This document shows, piece after piece, positions 36,176-47,272 of a DNA stretch of 64,000 nt (positions within the stretch are counted from its first letter, which is position 1; each line of letters opens with the position of its first letter). This DNA is from Stenotrophomonas nematodicola (GTDB lineage: Bacteria > Pseudomonadota > Gammaproteobacteria > Xanthomonadales > Xanthomonadaceae): positions 558,001 to 622,000 of the forward strand of contig NZ_WIAY01000002.1 in assembly GCF_009467805.1 (NCBI RefSeq), in the 5' to 3' direction. The position numbers and the translations under genes are program-made. The notes beneath the pieces were generated by a model that made no database searches, had not been told where the DNA came from, and was given only the letters and a program-made list of their open reading frames with translations.

Positions 36176-36586
36176 ATGCGCCAGACCCGAATCGCGCCCC
36201 TGCTGCTGAGCCTTCTGCTGGCCAGCGCCCCGGCGGTGGCCGCCGCCCAGACCGAGACCGCGCGCCTGGAGTGGCGCGATACCGACCACCATCTGGTGGT
36301 GGATGCCAGCAACGGCATCGTGCGCGTCACCACCACCGAACCGGATGGCTACTTCGGCGTCCGCAGCGGCGACCGGATTCTGCGTGTGGACGGCAGGCCG
36401 GTGCGGCGGATCGACGATGTGAGCGAGGTGCTGGCCCGCAGCAGCCGCACCCGGTTGCCGGTGACGGTGCTGCGCCGCGGCAGCGAGGCCACCGTGGAGG
36501 TCAATACCGCCGCGTGGCGCAACGTGGTGCCTGTCGATGCGCCGGCACCGCCGGCACCGCCTCCGCCGCCCAGCCCGCGCGGCTGA
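36176..36586 (+). CDS. Secreted PDZ-domain protein
   Basis: A 136-aa product with a signal peptide (about 1-25, ending PAVAAA) and one PDZ-like domain (about 40-115: YFGVRSGDRILRVDGRPVRRIDDVSEVLA), then a Pro/Ala-rich tail. There is no protease domain. Periplasmic PDZ domains bind C-termini or unfolded segments, so it may help recognise the export substrate or signal to the kinase; this is inference. ATG 36176 begins one base after the permease stop; the frame open from 36155 overlaps the permease. Confidence 0.8.
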   Translation: MRQTRIAPLLLSLLLASAPAVAAAQTETARLEWRDTDHHLVVDASNGIVRVTTTEPDGYFGVRSGDRILRVDGRPVRRIDDVSEVLARSSRTRLPVTVLRRGSEATVEVNTAAWRNVVPVDAPAPPAPPPPPSPRG

Positions 36587-36594
36587 GGTGGCCC

Positions 36595-36625
36595 GCGCCG
36601 GGCCGTCTGCACGTTGGCCCGGCGC
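36595..36625. repeat. Stem-loop between transporter and two-component genes
   Basis: Perfect 10-bp inverted repeat GCGCCGGGCC/GGCCCGGCGC with an 11-base loop, 9 bases after the PDZ gene stop. No T-run follows, so it is not a strong terminator. It could partly attenuate transcription or protect the upstream message, lowering regulator expression relative to the transporter. Confidence 0.5.
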
Positions 36626-36665
36626 TCCGGTACTCTTGATCCCACTTACCGGCCCCCGATGACGC

Positions 36666-38006
36666 ATGCCTTCGATTCTGATCATTGACGACAACGCCAG
36701 CGTCGGCACCGCGCTGGAGGTGCTGTTCTCCCTGCACGACATCGATGCGCTGCATGCGCTGTCGCCCGAGGCCGGGTTGGCCCTGCTGGAACAGCAGCCG
36801 GTCGACCTGGTGATCCAGGACATGAACTTCACCGAGGACACCACCTCCGGTGAGGAAGGCGAAGCGCTGTTCGAGCAGATACGCGCCCGCCATCCGGATC
36901 TGCCGGTGATCCTGCTCACTGCCTGGACGCACCTCAGCAGTGCGGTGGACCTGGTCAAGGCCGGCGCGGCCGACTACCTGGCCAAGCCGTGGGACGACCG
37001 CAAGCTGCTGACCACGGTCAACAATCTGCTGGAGCTGTCCGAGACCCGGCGCGAGCTGGACCGCCGCCGCGAGCGTGAACTGCGCGACCGCTCGGCGCTG
37101 GAAGCCCGTTATGACCTGCGCGGAGCGGTGGTAGCCGACCCGGCCAGCGAGCGCGTGGTCAATCTGGCCTGCCAGGTGGCCCGCTCGGCACTGCCGGTGC
37201 TGATCACCGGCCCGAACGGCGCCGGCAAAGAGAAGATTGCCGAGATCATCCAGGCCAATTCGCTGGTCGCCAAGGGCCCGTTCGTCGCGCTCAACTGCGG
37301 CGCGATTCCGTCCGAGCTGATCGAGGCCGAACTGTTCGGTGCCGAAGCGGGTGCCTACACCGGCGCCAACAAAGCGCGTGAAGGCAAGTTCGAGGCCGCC
37401 GACGGCGGCACGTTGTTCCTGGACGAGATCGGCAACCTGTCACTGGGCGGGCAGATGAAGCTGCTGCGCGTGCTTGAGACCGGGCGCTTCGAGCGACTGG
37501 GCTCCAACCGCGAACGCCAGGTCAAGGTGCGTGTGATCAGCGCCACCAACGCCGACCTGCCGGCCATGATCCGCGACGGCCAGTTCCGCGAGGATCTGTA
37601 CTACCGCCTCAATACCGTCGAGCTGGCGCTGCCGCCGTTGGCCGAGCGACCCGGCGACATCCTGCCCCTGGCCGAGCGTTTCCTGGACAGTGGCAAGCCG
37701 TTGTCCACGGCGGCAGCCACCGCGCTGCAGCGGCACGGCTGGCCGGGCAACGTGCGTGAGCTGCGCAACGTGCTGCAACGCGCCGGCCTGCTGGCAATGG
37801 GCCCACGTATCGAGGTGGGTGATCTCAATCTGCCACGCGCCGCAGCGCCCCGCGCCGCCAGTCCAACGGTGGATCCGGATCGCAGCCGGATCGAAGCGGC
37901 ATTGGCCCACAACCACGGCATCATCGCCCAGACCGCTGCCGAACTCGGGCTCAGCCGCCAGGCGCTGTACCGGCGCATGGACCGTTACGGCATCCCGCGC
38001 GAATGA
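36666..38006 (+). CDS. Sigma-54-dependent response regulator (NtrC family)
   Basis: Response regulator of 446 aa. The receiver domain (1-120) has acidic Asp8/Asp9, phospho-acceptor Asp52 and Lys107. The AAA+ domain (about 150-385) has Walker A GPNGAGKE (182-189), the sigma-54 contact loop as GAYTGA (229-234, Tyr instead of the usual Phe) and Walker B GTLFLDE (248-254). A Fis-type HTH occupies the C-terminus (AELGLSRQALYRRMDRYGI). It should activate sigma-54 promoters, most likely the one at 31545-31560. Its stop overlaps the kinase start by 4 bp (ATGA). Confidence 0.95.
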   Translation: MPSILIIDDNASVGTALEVLFSLHDIDALHALSPEAGLALLEQQPVDLVIQDMNFTEDTTSGEEGEALFEQIRARHPDLPVILLTAWTHLSSAVDLVKAGAADYLAKPWDDRKLLTTVNNLLELSETRRELDRRRERELRDRSALEARYDLRGAVVADPASERVVNLACQVARSALPVLITGPNGAGKEKIAEIIQANSLVAKGPFVALNCGAIPSELIEAELFGAEAGAYTGANKAREGKFEAADGGTLFLDEIGNLSLGGQMKLLRVLETGRFERLGSNRERQVKVRVISATNADLPAMIRDGQFREDLYYRLNTVELALPPLAERPGDILPLAERFLDSGKPLSTAAATALQRHGWPGNVRELRNVLQRAGLLAMGPRIEVGDLNLPRAAAPRAASPTVDPDRSRIEAALAHNHGIIAQTAAELGLSRQALYRRMDRYGIPRE

Positions 38007-39343
38007 AGCGGCGCTCATTCACCTTACGGCTGTTCCTGCGCCTGCTGCCGGTGCTTGCCCTGGCTGCCGCATTCCCGTGGTACCTGGCGTTCTGGCTGGA
38101 CCACGGCTGGGCGGTCACCGCGATTTCCATCGTGGTGCTGTTGTCGCTGATGTGGTGGAGCCTGCGCCGCGCGACCGCACCGGTGCGTTCGCTGCTGCGC
38201 GCGCTGTCCGGCACCACCAGCAGCTACCGCGACGGCGAGTACAACTTCAGCGTGTACTGGCCCGGCAACGACGAGCTGGGGGACCTGGTGCAGGCGCACC
38301 GCGACCTGGGCGACGTGCTGCGTGAGCAGCGCCAGGGCCTGGTCCAGCGCGAGCTGCTGCTGGACACGATGGTGCAGAACACCCCCGTATCGATGCTGCT
38401 GCTGGCCAATGGCGGCGACGGCGTGCAGCGCGTGGTGTTCTCCAACCTGGCCGCACGCAAGCTGCTGCACCACGGCTGGAAACTGGAAGGCCAGCGCATG
38501 CAGGACGTGCTGGAGACCATGCCGGTGGAACTGCGCGACGCCATCCAGCGTGGCGGCGACAGCCTGTTTGCGGTCCGCGAAGAGGAAGGCGACGAGGACG
38601 ACGAGCAGGTCTATCACCTGTCGCGGCGCAACTTCCATCTCAACGGCCGTCCGCACGATCTTCTGCTGATCCGCCTGCTCACCGCCGAGCTGCGCCGGCA
38701 GGAGGTGCAGACCTGGAAGAAGGTGATCCGCGTCATCAGCCACGAGCTCAACAACTCGCTGGCACCGATCGCCTCGTTGGCGCACTCCGGCGGCGAACTG
38801 GTCCGGCGTGGCAAGACCGAACGGCTGGAAGAAGTGTTCGCCACCATCGAAGAGCGCGCCCGGCATCTGGAGGGGTTCATCCGGGGCTACGCACGCTTCG
38901 CCAAGCTGCCGCAACCGCAGTTGCAGAACGTGCAGTGGCTGCAGTTCCTGACCAGCCTCCAGCACCAGATTCCGTTCCGCATGGAGGCCATTGCCGACGA
39001 TCTGCACAGCCGGGTGGACATCGCCCAGTTGGGCCAGGCACTGCTCAACCTGCTCAAGAACGCGCACGAAGCCTGCAGCGAAGCCGAACCGCCCAACGAC
39101 GATGTCGAGCTGCGGCTGACCCGCCTGCCGCAGTGGGTGCGGCTGGAAGTCCTGGACCGCGGCAAGGGCATGAACGAGGCGGTGCTGCAGAACGCGCTGA
39201 TGCCGTTCTACTCGACCAAGCGCAACGGCACCGGCCTGGGCCTGGCGCTCACGCGCGAGATCGTCGAGGCACACGGCGGCCGCATCTCGCTGCAGAACCG
39301 CCGCGAAGGCGGTCTGTGCGTGGCGGTTTTCCTGCCGGTGTAA
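38003..39343 (+). CDS. Sensor histidine kinase (NtrY-like)
   Basis: Membrane histidine kinase of 446 aa. Two adjacent helices (about 12-32 and 36-54) leave almost no periplasmic loop, so the signal is probably sensed in or near the membrane. A HAMP-like linker (about 55-110), a PAS-like segment (about 115-225) with a Glu/Asp-rich insert (REEEGDEDDEQ), the dimerisation H-box with His247 (RVISHELNNS) and the ATPase domain follow (N-box LLNLLKNAHEA, G1 LDRGKGM, G2 GTGLGLAL). It is the partner of the overlapping response regulator. It converges on glmU. Confidence 0.94.
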   Translation: MKRRSFTLRLFLRLLPVLALAAAFPWYLAFWLDHGWAVTAISIVVLLSLMWWSLRRATAPVRSLLRALSGTTSSYRDGEYNFSVYWPGNDELGDLVQAHRDLGDVLREQRQGLVQRELLLDTMVQNTPVSMLLLANGGDGVQRVVFSNLAARKLLHHGWKLEGQRMQDVLETMPVELRDAIQRGGDSLFAVREEEGDEDDEQVYHLSRRNFHLNGRPHDLLLIRLLTAELRRQEVQTWKKVIRVISHELNNSLAPIASLAHSGGELVRRGKTERLEEVFATIEERARHLEGFIRGYARFAKLPQPQLQNVQWLQFLTSLQHQIPFRMEAIADDLHSRVDIAQLGQALLNLLKNAHEACSEAEPPNDDVELRLTRLPQWVRLEVLDRGKGMNEAVLQNALMPFYSTKRNGTGLGLALTREIVEAHGGRISLQNRREGGLCVAVFLPV

Positions 39344-39380
39344 TCGCCGGCAGGGGGAGACGCGCGTTGGGCGTCGCGCC

Positions 39381-40745
39381 TTACCGCTTCACGGGCCGCT
39401 TCCATCCATCAATGGTCTCCTGGCGCGCACGCGCCACGGTCAGCTTGCCCTCGGGCGCGGTCCGGGTGATCACCGAACCGGCCGCGATGGTCGCGCCCTG
39501 TCCGATCTCCACCGGCGCCACCAGCGAACTGTTGGAGCCGATGAAGGCGTGGTCGCCGATGGTGGTCTGCGACTTGTTCACCCCATCGTAGTTGCAGGTG
39601 ATGGTGCCGGCACCGATGTTGACCTTGCTGCCGATCACCGCATCGCCCAGATAGGTGAGGTGGTTGGCCTTGCTGCCCGCGCCCAGCACCACCTTCTTGG
39701 TCTCCACGAAATTGCCCACGTGCGTGCCTTCGGCGAGCACCGTGCCGGGACGCAGGCGCGCGAACGGGCCGATGTCGGCCGCGCCCTCGCTGACCACCCC
39801 GTCCAGGTCGCAATGCGGTTTGACCACGGTGCCGGCTGCGAGCGTGACGTCCTTGAGCCGGGTGAACGCGCCGATGCTGACGCCGTCACCCAGCACCACG
39901 TCGCCTTCCAGGATCACGTTGACGTCGATCTGCACATCGCTGCCCACGCGCACCGTGCCACGGATGTCCAGGCGCGCCGGGTCCAGCACGCGTGCGCCCT
40001 GCGCGCACAGCGCACGCACCGCGCGCAGCTGCCAGGCACGTTCGAGCTGGGACAGCTGCCACGGGTCGTTGGCGCCTTCGGCCTCCTGCGCGTCGTGCAC
40101 GAACGCCATCTCCGCCGGGGTGTAGTCGCCGGCGGCCGCTGCGAACACGTCGGTGAGGTAGTACTCGCCCTGCGCGTTGGCGTTGGAGAGCTGGGACAGC
40201 CACCGACGCAGCGCGGTCGACTCGGCGGTGATGATGCCGGTATTGATGGTGCGGATGGCGCGCTGCTCGTCGTTGGCGTCCTTCTGTTCGACGATCGCGG
40301 CGACCTTGCCTTCGGCGTTGCGCACGATGCGGCCATACCCGGTGGGATTGGCGACTTCAGCCACCAGCACCGCCAGCCGTCCAGGCTGGGACAGCAGATG
40401 GCGCAGGGTGTCGGCACGGATCAGCGGCACGTCGCCGTACAGCACCAGCACCGTGGCGGCGTCGGGCACGTCGGGCATCGCCTGCAACACCGCATGTCCG
40501 GTACCGAGTTGTCGGGACTGCTCGGCCCAGCGCAGGTCGGGCTGGTCGGCGAATGCACGCTGCACGGCCTCACCGCCGTGCCCGTAGACGACATGGATGG
40601 CGGCCGGCTGCAGGTCACGCGCCGCCTCGATCACGTGGGCGAGCATCGGTTGCCCGGCAATCGGCTGCAGCACTTTGGGCAGCGCCGACTTCATGCGCTT
40701 GCCGGCACCGGCGGCCAGGATGATCACGTGCAGGGGCTGGGTCAT
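39381..40745 (-). CDS. glmU: Bifunctional N-acetylglucosamine-1-phosphate uridyltransferase/glucosamine-1-phosphate acetyltransferase
   Basis: Makes UDP-GlcNAc from glucosamine-1-phosphate in two steps, 454 aa. The N-terminal pyrophosphorylase (about 1-228) has [19 protein letters not shown]. The C-terminal left-handed beta-helix acetyltransferase (about 250-454) shows hexapeptide repeats and [20 protein letters not shown]. Start ATG 40745. A TAGAAT box lies upstream at 40779-40784 on the minus strand. Confidence 0.97.
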   Translation of the reverse strand: MTQPLHVIILAAGAGKRMKSALPKVLQPIAGQPMLAHVIEAARDLQPAAIHVVYGHGGEAVQRAFADQPDLRWAEQSRQLGTGHAVLQAMPDVPDAATVLVLYGDVPLIRADTLRHLLSQPGRLAVLVAEVANPTGYGRIVRNAEGKVAAIVEQKDANDEQRAIRTINTGIITAESTALRRWLSQLSNANAQGEYYLTDVFAAAAGDYTPAEMAFVHDAQEAEGANDPWQLSQLERAWQLRAVRALCAQGARVLDPARLDIRGTVRVGSDVQIDVNVILEGDVVLGDGVSIGAFTRLKDVTLAAGTVVKPHCDLDGVVSEGAADIGPFARLRPGTVLAEGTHVGNFVETKKVVLGAGSKANHLTYLGDAVIGSKVNIGAGTITCNYDGVNKSQTTIGDHAFIGSNSSLVAPVEIGQGATIAAGSVITRTAPEGKLTVARARQETIDGWKRPVKR

Positions 40746-40778
40746 GGTCGATCGCGTTCCAGGGAATCGTAGAAGCGA

Positions 40779-40784
40779 ATTCTA
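40779..40784 (-). promoter_or_regulatory. Candidate -10 box of glmU
   Basis: TAGAAT on the minus strand, 33 bases before the glmU ATG, within GGCACTAGAATTCGC. No clear -35. Confidence 0.4.
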
Positions 40785-40803
40785 GTGCCACGCTCGTTAA
40801 CAT

Positions 40804-41214
40804 GTGGACTCCTTCCGCGCGGAACACTCCGTGAGCCTGATCCGCCAGGGCAGCAGCTATCTCGCCATCGGCCTGCTCCAGCTGGCACTGGACTGGGCGC
40901 TGTTCGTGGGCGCCACCGCGCTGGGCGTGCCCGCGGTACCGGGCAATCTGATCGGCCGCGTCGGCGGGATGCTGCTCGGCTTCTGGCTCAATGGCCGCTA
41001 CACCTTTGCCGAGCAGGGTCGCCAGCGGCTCGGCTGGCGCCGCTTCGCGCGCTTCCTGGCCGTCTGGCTGCTGCTGACGGCGATCAGTACGGTGCTGGTG
41101 GCGCTGGTGGCCACCCACCTGGGCCTGCACAACGCGTGGCTGGCCAAGCCGCTGGTCGAAGCGGCACTGGCGGCGGTGTCCTTCGTGCTGCTGCGGCACG
41201 TGGTCTACCGCTGA
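40804..41214 (+). CDS. GtrA family membrane protein
   Basis: A 136-aa protein with four predicted membrane helices, as in GtrA, a proposed flippase for polyprenyl-linked sugars used in surface polysaccharide modification. The motif GFWLNGRYTFAEQGRQ between helices two and three is characteristic. No glycosyltransferase partner lies alongside. Start: GTG 40804; an internal GTG at 40831 giving an N-terminus SLIRQGSSYLAIG is an equally credible start. It is divergent from glmU and convergent with the atp operon terminator. Confidence 0.85.
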   Translation: MDSFRAEHSVSLIRQGSSYLAIGLLQLALDWALFVGATALGVPAVPGNLIGRVGGMLLGFWLNGRYTFAEQGRQRLGWRRFARFLAVWLLLTAISTVLVALVATHLGLHNAWLAKPLVEAALAAVSFVLLRHVVYR

Positions 41215-41215
41215 C

Positions 41216-41242
41216 AAAAAAAAACGCCGGCAAGCCGGCGTT
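41216..41242 (-). terminator. Rho-independent terminator of the atp operon
   Basis: Stem CGCCGG/CCGGCG extended by AA/TT (41223-41242) followed on the minus strand by nine T (complement of A run 41216-41224). It sits 35 bp after the atpC stop and directly after the convergent GtrA gene. Confidence 0.88.
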
Positions 41243-41277
41243 CTCCCTTCGCAGCGGGCGCCGTCGCGCCCTACCGC

Positions 41278-41700
41278 TTAGTGCTTCAGATTCTTGCGCA
41301 GGCGCTCGAGGGCCTGCAGCTGGGCGGTGACTTCGGCCAGACGCTGCTGGGCTTCGGCCACTTCCATCGCTTCGCCACGGTTGGCCAGGATGCGCTCGGC
41401 TTCTTCCTTGGCCTTGCGGACCGAGGCTTCGTCGATGTCCTGTGCGCGGATCGCGGTGTCGGCCAGCACGGTCACCACCTGCGGCTGCACTTCGAGGATG
41501 CCGCCGGAGATGGCGAAATCCAACTGCTCGCCGCTCGGCGTGGTCACCACCACCTTGCCCGGCTTGAGGCGCGTGATCAGCGGGGCGTGCTTGGGCGCGA
41601 TGCCCAGTTCGCCCAGCTCACCGGTGGCCACGACCAGGGTAGCCTCGCCACGGAAGATTTCCTGCTCGGCGCTGACGATGTCGCAACGGATGGTGCTCAT
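41278..41700 (-). CDS. atpC: ATP synthase F1 epsilon subunit
   Basis: Epsilon subunit of F1, 140 aa, part of the central stalk and an intrinsic inhibitor of ATP hydrolysis. An N-terminal beta-sandwich (about 1-85, with [23 protein letters not shown]) is followed by a C-terminal helical hairpin (about 90-140). ATG 41700 was chosen by family length; the frame open to 41769 has no homology. It is the last gene of the atp operon. The 111-bp gap to atpD contains GC-rich inverted repeats (GGTGGGC/GCCCACC, AACGGGC/GCCCGTT). Confidence 0.96.
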   Translation of the reverse strand: MSTIRCDIVSAEQEIFRGEATLVVATGELGELGIAPKHAPLITRLKPGKVVVTTPSGEQLDFAISGGILEVQPQVVTVLADTAIRAQDIDEASVRKAKEEAERILANRGEAMEVAEAQQRLAEVTAQLQALERLRKNLKH

Positions 41701-41811
41701 GAAACTCTCTTCGCTAGGGGGCGGGTTGAACCCACCGCAGGTTTTCCGCAGCGGTGGGCCTGGGCCCACCCCGTGTCACGGTCGGAACGGGCCATGCCCG
41801 TTCCTGCCGCA

Positions 41812-44120
<2,309 letters not shown>

Positions 44121-44131
44121 CTTTGATTCCC

Positions 44132-44187
44132 GTAGAGCGGGGCTCAGCCCCGCTGCATTCAACGGTGAGGCGGGGTTGAGCCCCGCC
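44132..44187. repeat. SMAG-type hairpin pair inside the atp operon
   Basis: Two hairpins in the atpA-atpG intergenic region: GTAGAGCGGGGCTCAGCCCC type (44132-44154) and GGCGGGG-TTGAG-CCCCGCC (44169-44187). Neither is followed by a T-run, so readthrough is expected; they may modulate message stability or the atpA to atpG ratio. Confidence 0.8.
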
Positions 44188-44198
44188 GCACGTGCGTC

Positions 44199-45746
44199 TT
44201 ACCAGCTGCCGGTGGTCTTGAACTCGGCGATGCCCTTCTTGAAGGCCGCTTCGATGTCATTGTCCCAACCGCCGGTGGCGTTGACCTTGCCGACCAGCTC
44301 GCCCTGGGTGTTGGCGAAGTGCGCGTGCAGGCCTTCTTCGAACGCCAGCAGCTTGTTGACCGGCACGTCGTCGAGGTAACCCTCGTTGACGGCGTAGATC
44401 GACAGCGCCTGGTTGGCGATCGACATCGGGGCGTACTGCTTCTGCTTCATCAGCTCGGTGACGCGCTGACCGCGCTCCAGCTGCTTGCGGGTGGCTTCAT
44501 CCAGGTCCGAGGCGAACTGCGCGAAGGCTGCGAGCTCACGGTACTGGGCCAGCGAGATACGGATGCCGCCGGACAGCTTCTTGATGATCTTGGTCTGGGC
44601 CGCACCACCGACGCGCGACACCGAGATACCGGCGTTCACGGCCGGGCGGATGCCCGAGTTGAACAGATCGGTTTCCAGGAAGATCTGGCCGTCGGTGATC
44701 GAGATCACGTTGGTCGGCACGAACGCCGACACGTCACCCGCCTGGGTTTCAATGATCGGCAGCGCGGTCAGCGAGCCGGTCTTGCCCTTGACGGCACCGT
44801 TGGTGAACTTCTCCACGTACTCTTCGGAGACGCGGGCGGCGCGCTCGAGCAGGCGGGAGTGCAGGTAGAACACGTCGCCCGGGTAGGCTTCACGGCCCGG
44901 CGGACGCTTCAGCAGCAGCGAGATCTGGCGGTAGGCCACGGCCTGCTTGGACAGATCGTCGTACACGATCAGCGCATCTTCGCCGCGGTCCATGAAGTAC
45001 TCACCCATGGTGCAGCCCGAGTAGGCGCTGATGTACTGCATGGCGGCCGATTCGGACGCGGTGGCGGCCACGACCACGGTGTGGGCCAGGGCGCCGTTCT
45101 CTTCCAGCTTGCGCACGATGTTGGCCACGGTCGAGGCCTTCTGGCCGATCGCGACGTACACGCACTTGATGCCGGTGTCCTTCTGGTTGATCACCGCATC
45201 GATGGCCAGGGCGGTCTTGCCGGTCTGGCGGTCACCGATGACCAGCTCGCGCTGGCCGCGGCCGATCGGAATCATCGAGTCGACGGACTTGTAACCGGTC
45301 TGCACCGGCTGGTCGACCGACTTGCGCCAGATCACGCCCGGGGCGACGCGTTCCACCGGTGCGGTGGCCTGCGCGGCGATCGGACCCTTGCCGTCGATCG
45401 GCTCACCGAGCGCGTTCACGACGCGGCCCAGCAGTTCCGGACCGACCGGCACTTCCAGGATGCGGCCGGTGGTCTTGGCGACATCGCCTTCGCGCAGATG
45501 CTCGTAGCCGCCCAGCACCACGGCGCCGACCGAGTCGCGCTCCAGGTTCAGGGCCAGGGCGAAGGTGTTGTTCGGCAGTTCGATCATTTCGCCCTGCATC
45601 ACGTCGGCCAGACCGAAGATGCGCACGATGCCGTCGGACACGCTGGTCACGGTGCCTTCGTTGCGCGATTCCGCGGCCAGCTTGACCTTCTCGATGCGGT
45701 TCTTGATCAGTTCGCTGATTTCGGAGGGGTTGAGCGTGGTTGCCAT
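44199..45746 (-). CDS. atpA: ATP synthase F1 alpha subunit
   Basis: Non-catalytic nucleotide-binding subunit of F1, 515 aa. P-loop GDRQTGKTA (about 169-177) and the C-terminal helical domain with LREGLHAHF-like region ([17 protein letters not shown]) are present. ATG 45746 has AGGA at 7-base spacing; TTG 45752 is in frame but less likely. Confidence 0.99.
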   Translation of the reverse strand: MATTLNPSEISELIKNRIEKVKLAAESRNEGTVTSVSDGIVRIFGLADVMQGEMIELPNNTFALALNLERDSVGAVVLGGYEHLREGDVAKTTGRILEVPVGPELLGRVVNALGEPIDGKGPIAAQATAPVERVAPGVIWRKSVDQPVQTGYKSVDSMIPIGRGQRELVIGDRQTGKTALAIDAVINQKDTGIKCVYVAIGQKASTVANIVRKLEENGALAHTVVVAATASESAAMQYISAYSGCTMGEYFMDRGEDALIVYDDLSKQAVAYRQISLLLKRPPGREAYPGDVFYLHSRLLERAARVSEEYVEKFTNGAVKGKTGSLTALPIIETQAGDVSAFVPTNVISITDGQIFLETDLFNSGIRPAVNAGISVSRVGGAAQTKIIKKLSGGIRISLAQYRELAAFAQFASDLDEATRKQLERGQRVTELMKQKQYAPMSIANQALSIYAVNEGYLDDVPVNKLLAFEEGLHAHFANTQGELVGKVNATGGWDNDIEAAFKKGIAEFKTTGSW

Positions 45747-45790
45747 CGTCAAGTCCTAGTGCCGGCGGTCACGCCGGACGTTAAATGAAT

Positions 45791-46318
45791 TCAGTTAGCG
45801 AGCGCGGTCTGCAGGCGCGACAGCTTGCCCTTGAGCGAGCCATCGATCACCACGTCGCCGGCATCGATCACGGCACCACCGATCAGCGACGCATCGACGG
45901 CGGTCGACACCTCCACTTCGCGGCCGAAGCGCTTGCGCAGCGCGGCCTTGATGGCGTCCAGTTCCGATGCGGACAGTTCAGTGGCGGACGTCACCGTGGC
46001 CTTGACCACGTGTTCCGCTTCGGCGCGCAGCTGGTCGTACATGCCGGCGATTTCCGGCAGCAGCGGCAGGCGATGCGCCTCGGCCAGGATGGCGAGGAAG
46101 CGACCGAAGGTCTCGCCGGCCGATTCCGGCGCCAGCAACGCGACGGCGTCGTCGCGCTCCAGCTCCGGGTTCGACAGCAGGGCCGCCACGCGCGGGTCGG
46201 CAGCTACGTGGGCGGAGAACGCAAGCGCGTCCGACCACGGCGCGAACGTGCCTTCGTCGCGCGCGGTCGCGAACGCGGCGCGGGCATACGGGCGTGCAAG
46301 CGTGAGGGCCTGGCTCAT
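45791..46318 (-). CDS. atpH: ATP synthase F1 delta subunit
   Basis: Peripheral-stalk subunit linking F1 to the b dimer, 175 aa. An N-terminal helical bundle ([17 protein letters not shown]) and the C-terminal signature ([32 protein letters not shown] in outline) mark the family. Start ATG 46318, three bases after the atpF stop; 44 bp before atpA. Confidence 0.97.
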   Translation of the reverse strand: MSQALTLARPYARAAFATARDEGTFAPWSDALAFSAHVAADPRVAALLSNPELERDDAVALLAPESAGETFGRFLAILAEAHRLPLLPEIAGMYDQLRAEAEHVVKATVTSATELSASELDAIKAALRKRFGREVEVSTAVDASLIGGAVIDAGDVVIDGSLKGKLSRLQTALAN

Positions 46319-46321
46319 CGA

Positions 46322-46792
46322 TCAGATCTCCGATGCCAGCTCGTCGAGCAGCGCCTTGTGGGCGTTGGCGTCGATTTCGCGCTTGAGCAGCTTTTCGGCA
46401 CCGCTCACGGCCAGCGCGGACACCTGCTTGCGCAGATCTTCACGGGCACGGTTGGCGGCAGCTTCGATCTCGGCGTGGGCCAGTTCTTTCTGGCGGTTGG
46501 CTTCGACGATGGCTTCGTTCTTGGCAGCATCAACGATCTGGTTGGCGCGGGCATGGGCCTGATCGATGATCTCGTTGGCCTTGGTGCGCGCATCCTTCAG
46601 GGCATCGTTGACCTTTTCCTGCGCCTGGGCCAGATCTTTCTGGCTGCGGTCGGCAGCGGCGAGGCCTTCAGCGATCTTCTGCTGACGCTCTTCGATGGCG
46701 TTCATCAACGGCGGCCAGATCTTGGTCGCGATGATCCAGATCAGACCGGCAAACGCCAGTCCCTGGGCAACGAGGGTAAAACCGATATCCAT
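46322..46792 (-). CDS. atpF: ATP synthase Fo b subunit
   Basis: Peripheral-stalk b subunit, 156 aa. One N-terminal membrane helix (about 5-25, [18 protein letters not shown]) is followed by a long charged coiled-coil helix rich in Ala/Glu/Lys. Normal length. Start ATG 46792. The 111-bp gap to atpE holds a strong stem-loop. Confidence 0.97.
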   Translation of the reverse strand: MDIGFTLVAQGLAFAGLIWIIATKIWPPLMNAIEERQQKIAEGLAAADRSQKDLAQAQEKVNDALKDARTKANEIIDQAHARANQIVDAAKNEAIVEANRQKELAHAEIEAAANRAREDLRKQVSALAVSGAEKLLKREIDANAHKALLDELASEI

Positions 46793-46860
46793 GGGGTTCG
46801 CTCAATCGGGGGTGACGGGGTGGATGGGCCGCCTGGGCGGCGCATCCGATCCTTCATCCG

Positions 46861-46887
46861 CGATCAGGCGCACAAGGCGCCTGATCG
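46861..46887 (-). other. Stem-loop in the atpE-atpF intergenic region
   Basis: Perfect 11-bp inverted repeat CGATCAGGCGC/GCGCCTGATCG with a five-base loop, 16 bases after the atpE stop in the direction of transcription. No T-run follows. It could shield the atpE message from 3' exonucleases and so help the roughly tenfold excess of subunit c over other subunits. Confidence 0.6.
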
Positions 46888-46903
46888 TTTCGCTGTTGCT
46901 GGA

Positions 46904-47206
46904 TTAACCAGCAACCTGCGGCAGGCGTGCAACGAACTCGCCGATCATCGGGTTGGCGAAGGCCAGCAGCAGGCCGACGGCGACCGAGATGATGAACGCG
47001 GCGTCGATCAGGCCGGCGGTGATGAACATGCGGACCTGCAGAACCGGAATCAGTTCCGGCTGACGGGCAGCCGATTCCAGGAACTTACCGGCCATGATGG
47101 CCAGACCGAGACCGGCACCCAGCGCGGCCAGGCCGATCATGATGCCGACGGCGAGGACGGTGGAGCTCTGGACTTGGGCGAGGTTGGTCAGGACGGCGAA
47201 GTACAT
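46904..47206 (-). CDS. atpE: ATP synthase Fo c subunit
   Basis: Proteolipid subunit of the c-ring, 100 aa, with two membrane helices (about 20-45 and 65-90) joined by the polar loop [11 protein letters not shown]. The proton-carrying residue is the Asp in the second helix segment [11 protein letters not shown], which is usual for gammaproteobacteria. It is slightly longer than the E. coli protein (79 aa) because of an N-terminal extension. ATG 47206 has the strong ribosome site AGGAGAAAACC. Confidence 0.97.
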   Translation of the reverse strand: MYFAVLTNLAQVQSSTVLAVGIMIGLAALGAGLGLAIMAGKFLESAARQPELIPVLQVRMFITAGLIDAAFIISVAVGLLLAFANPMIGEFVARLPQVAG

Positions 47207-47272
47207 GGTTTTCTCCTGGAACTTTGAATAGCTAAGGGTTTAGAAACAAACGGATGAAGGGTGAAGCGGAAC

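Noticed and set aside
44319-45788. 489-aa plus-strand frame opposite atpA
   Set aside because: Antisense shadow with low-complexity His/Arg/Gly composition.
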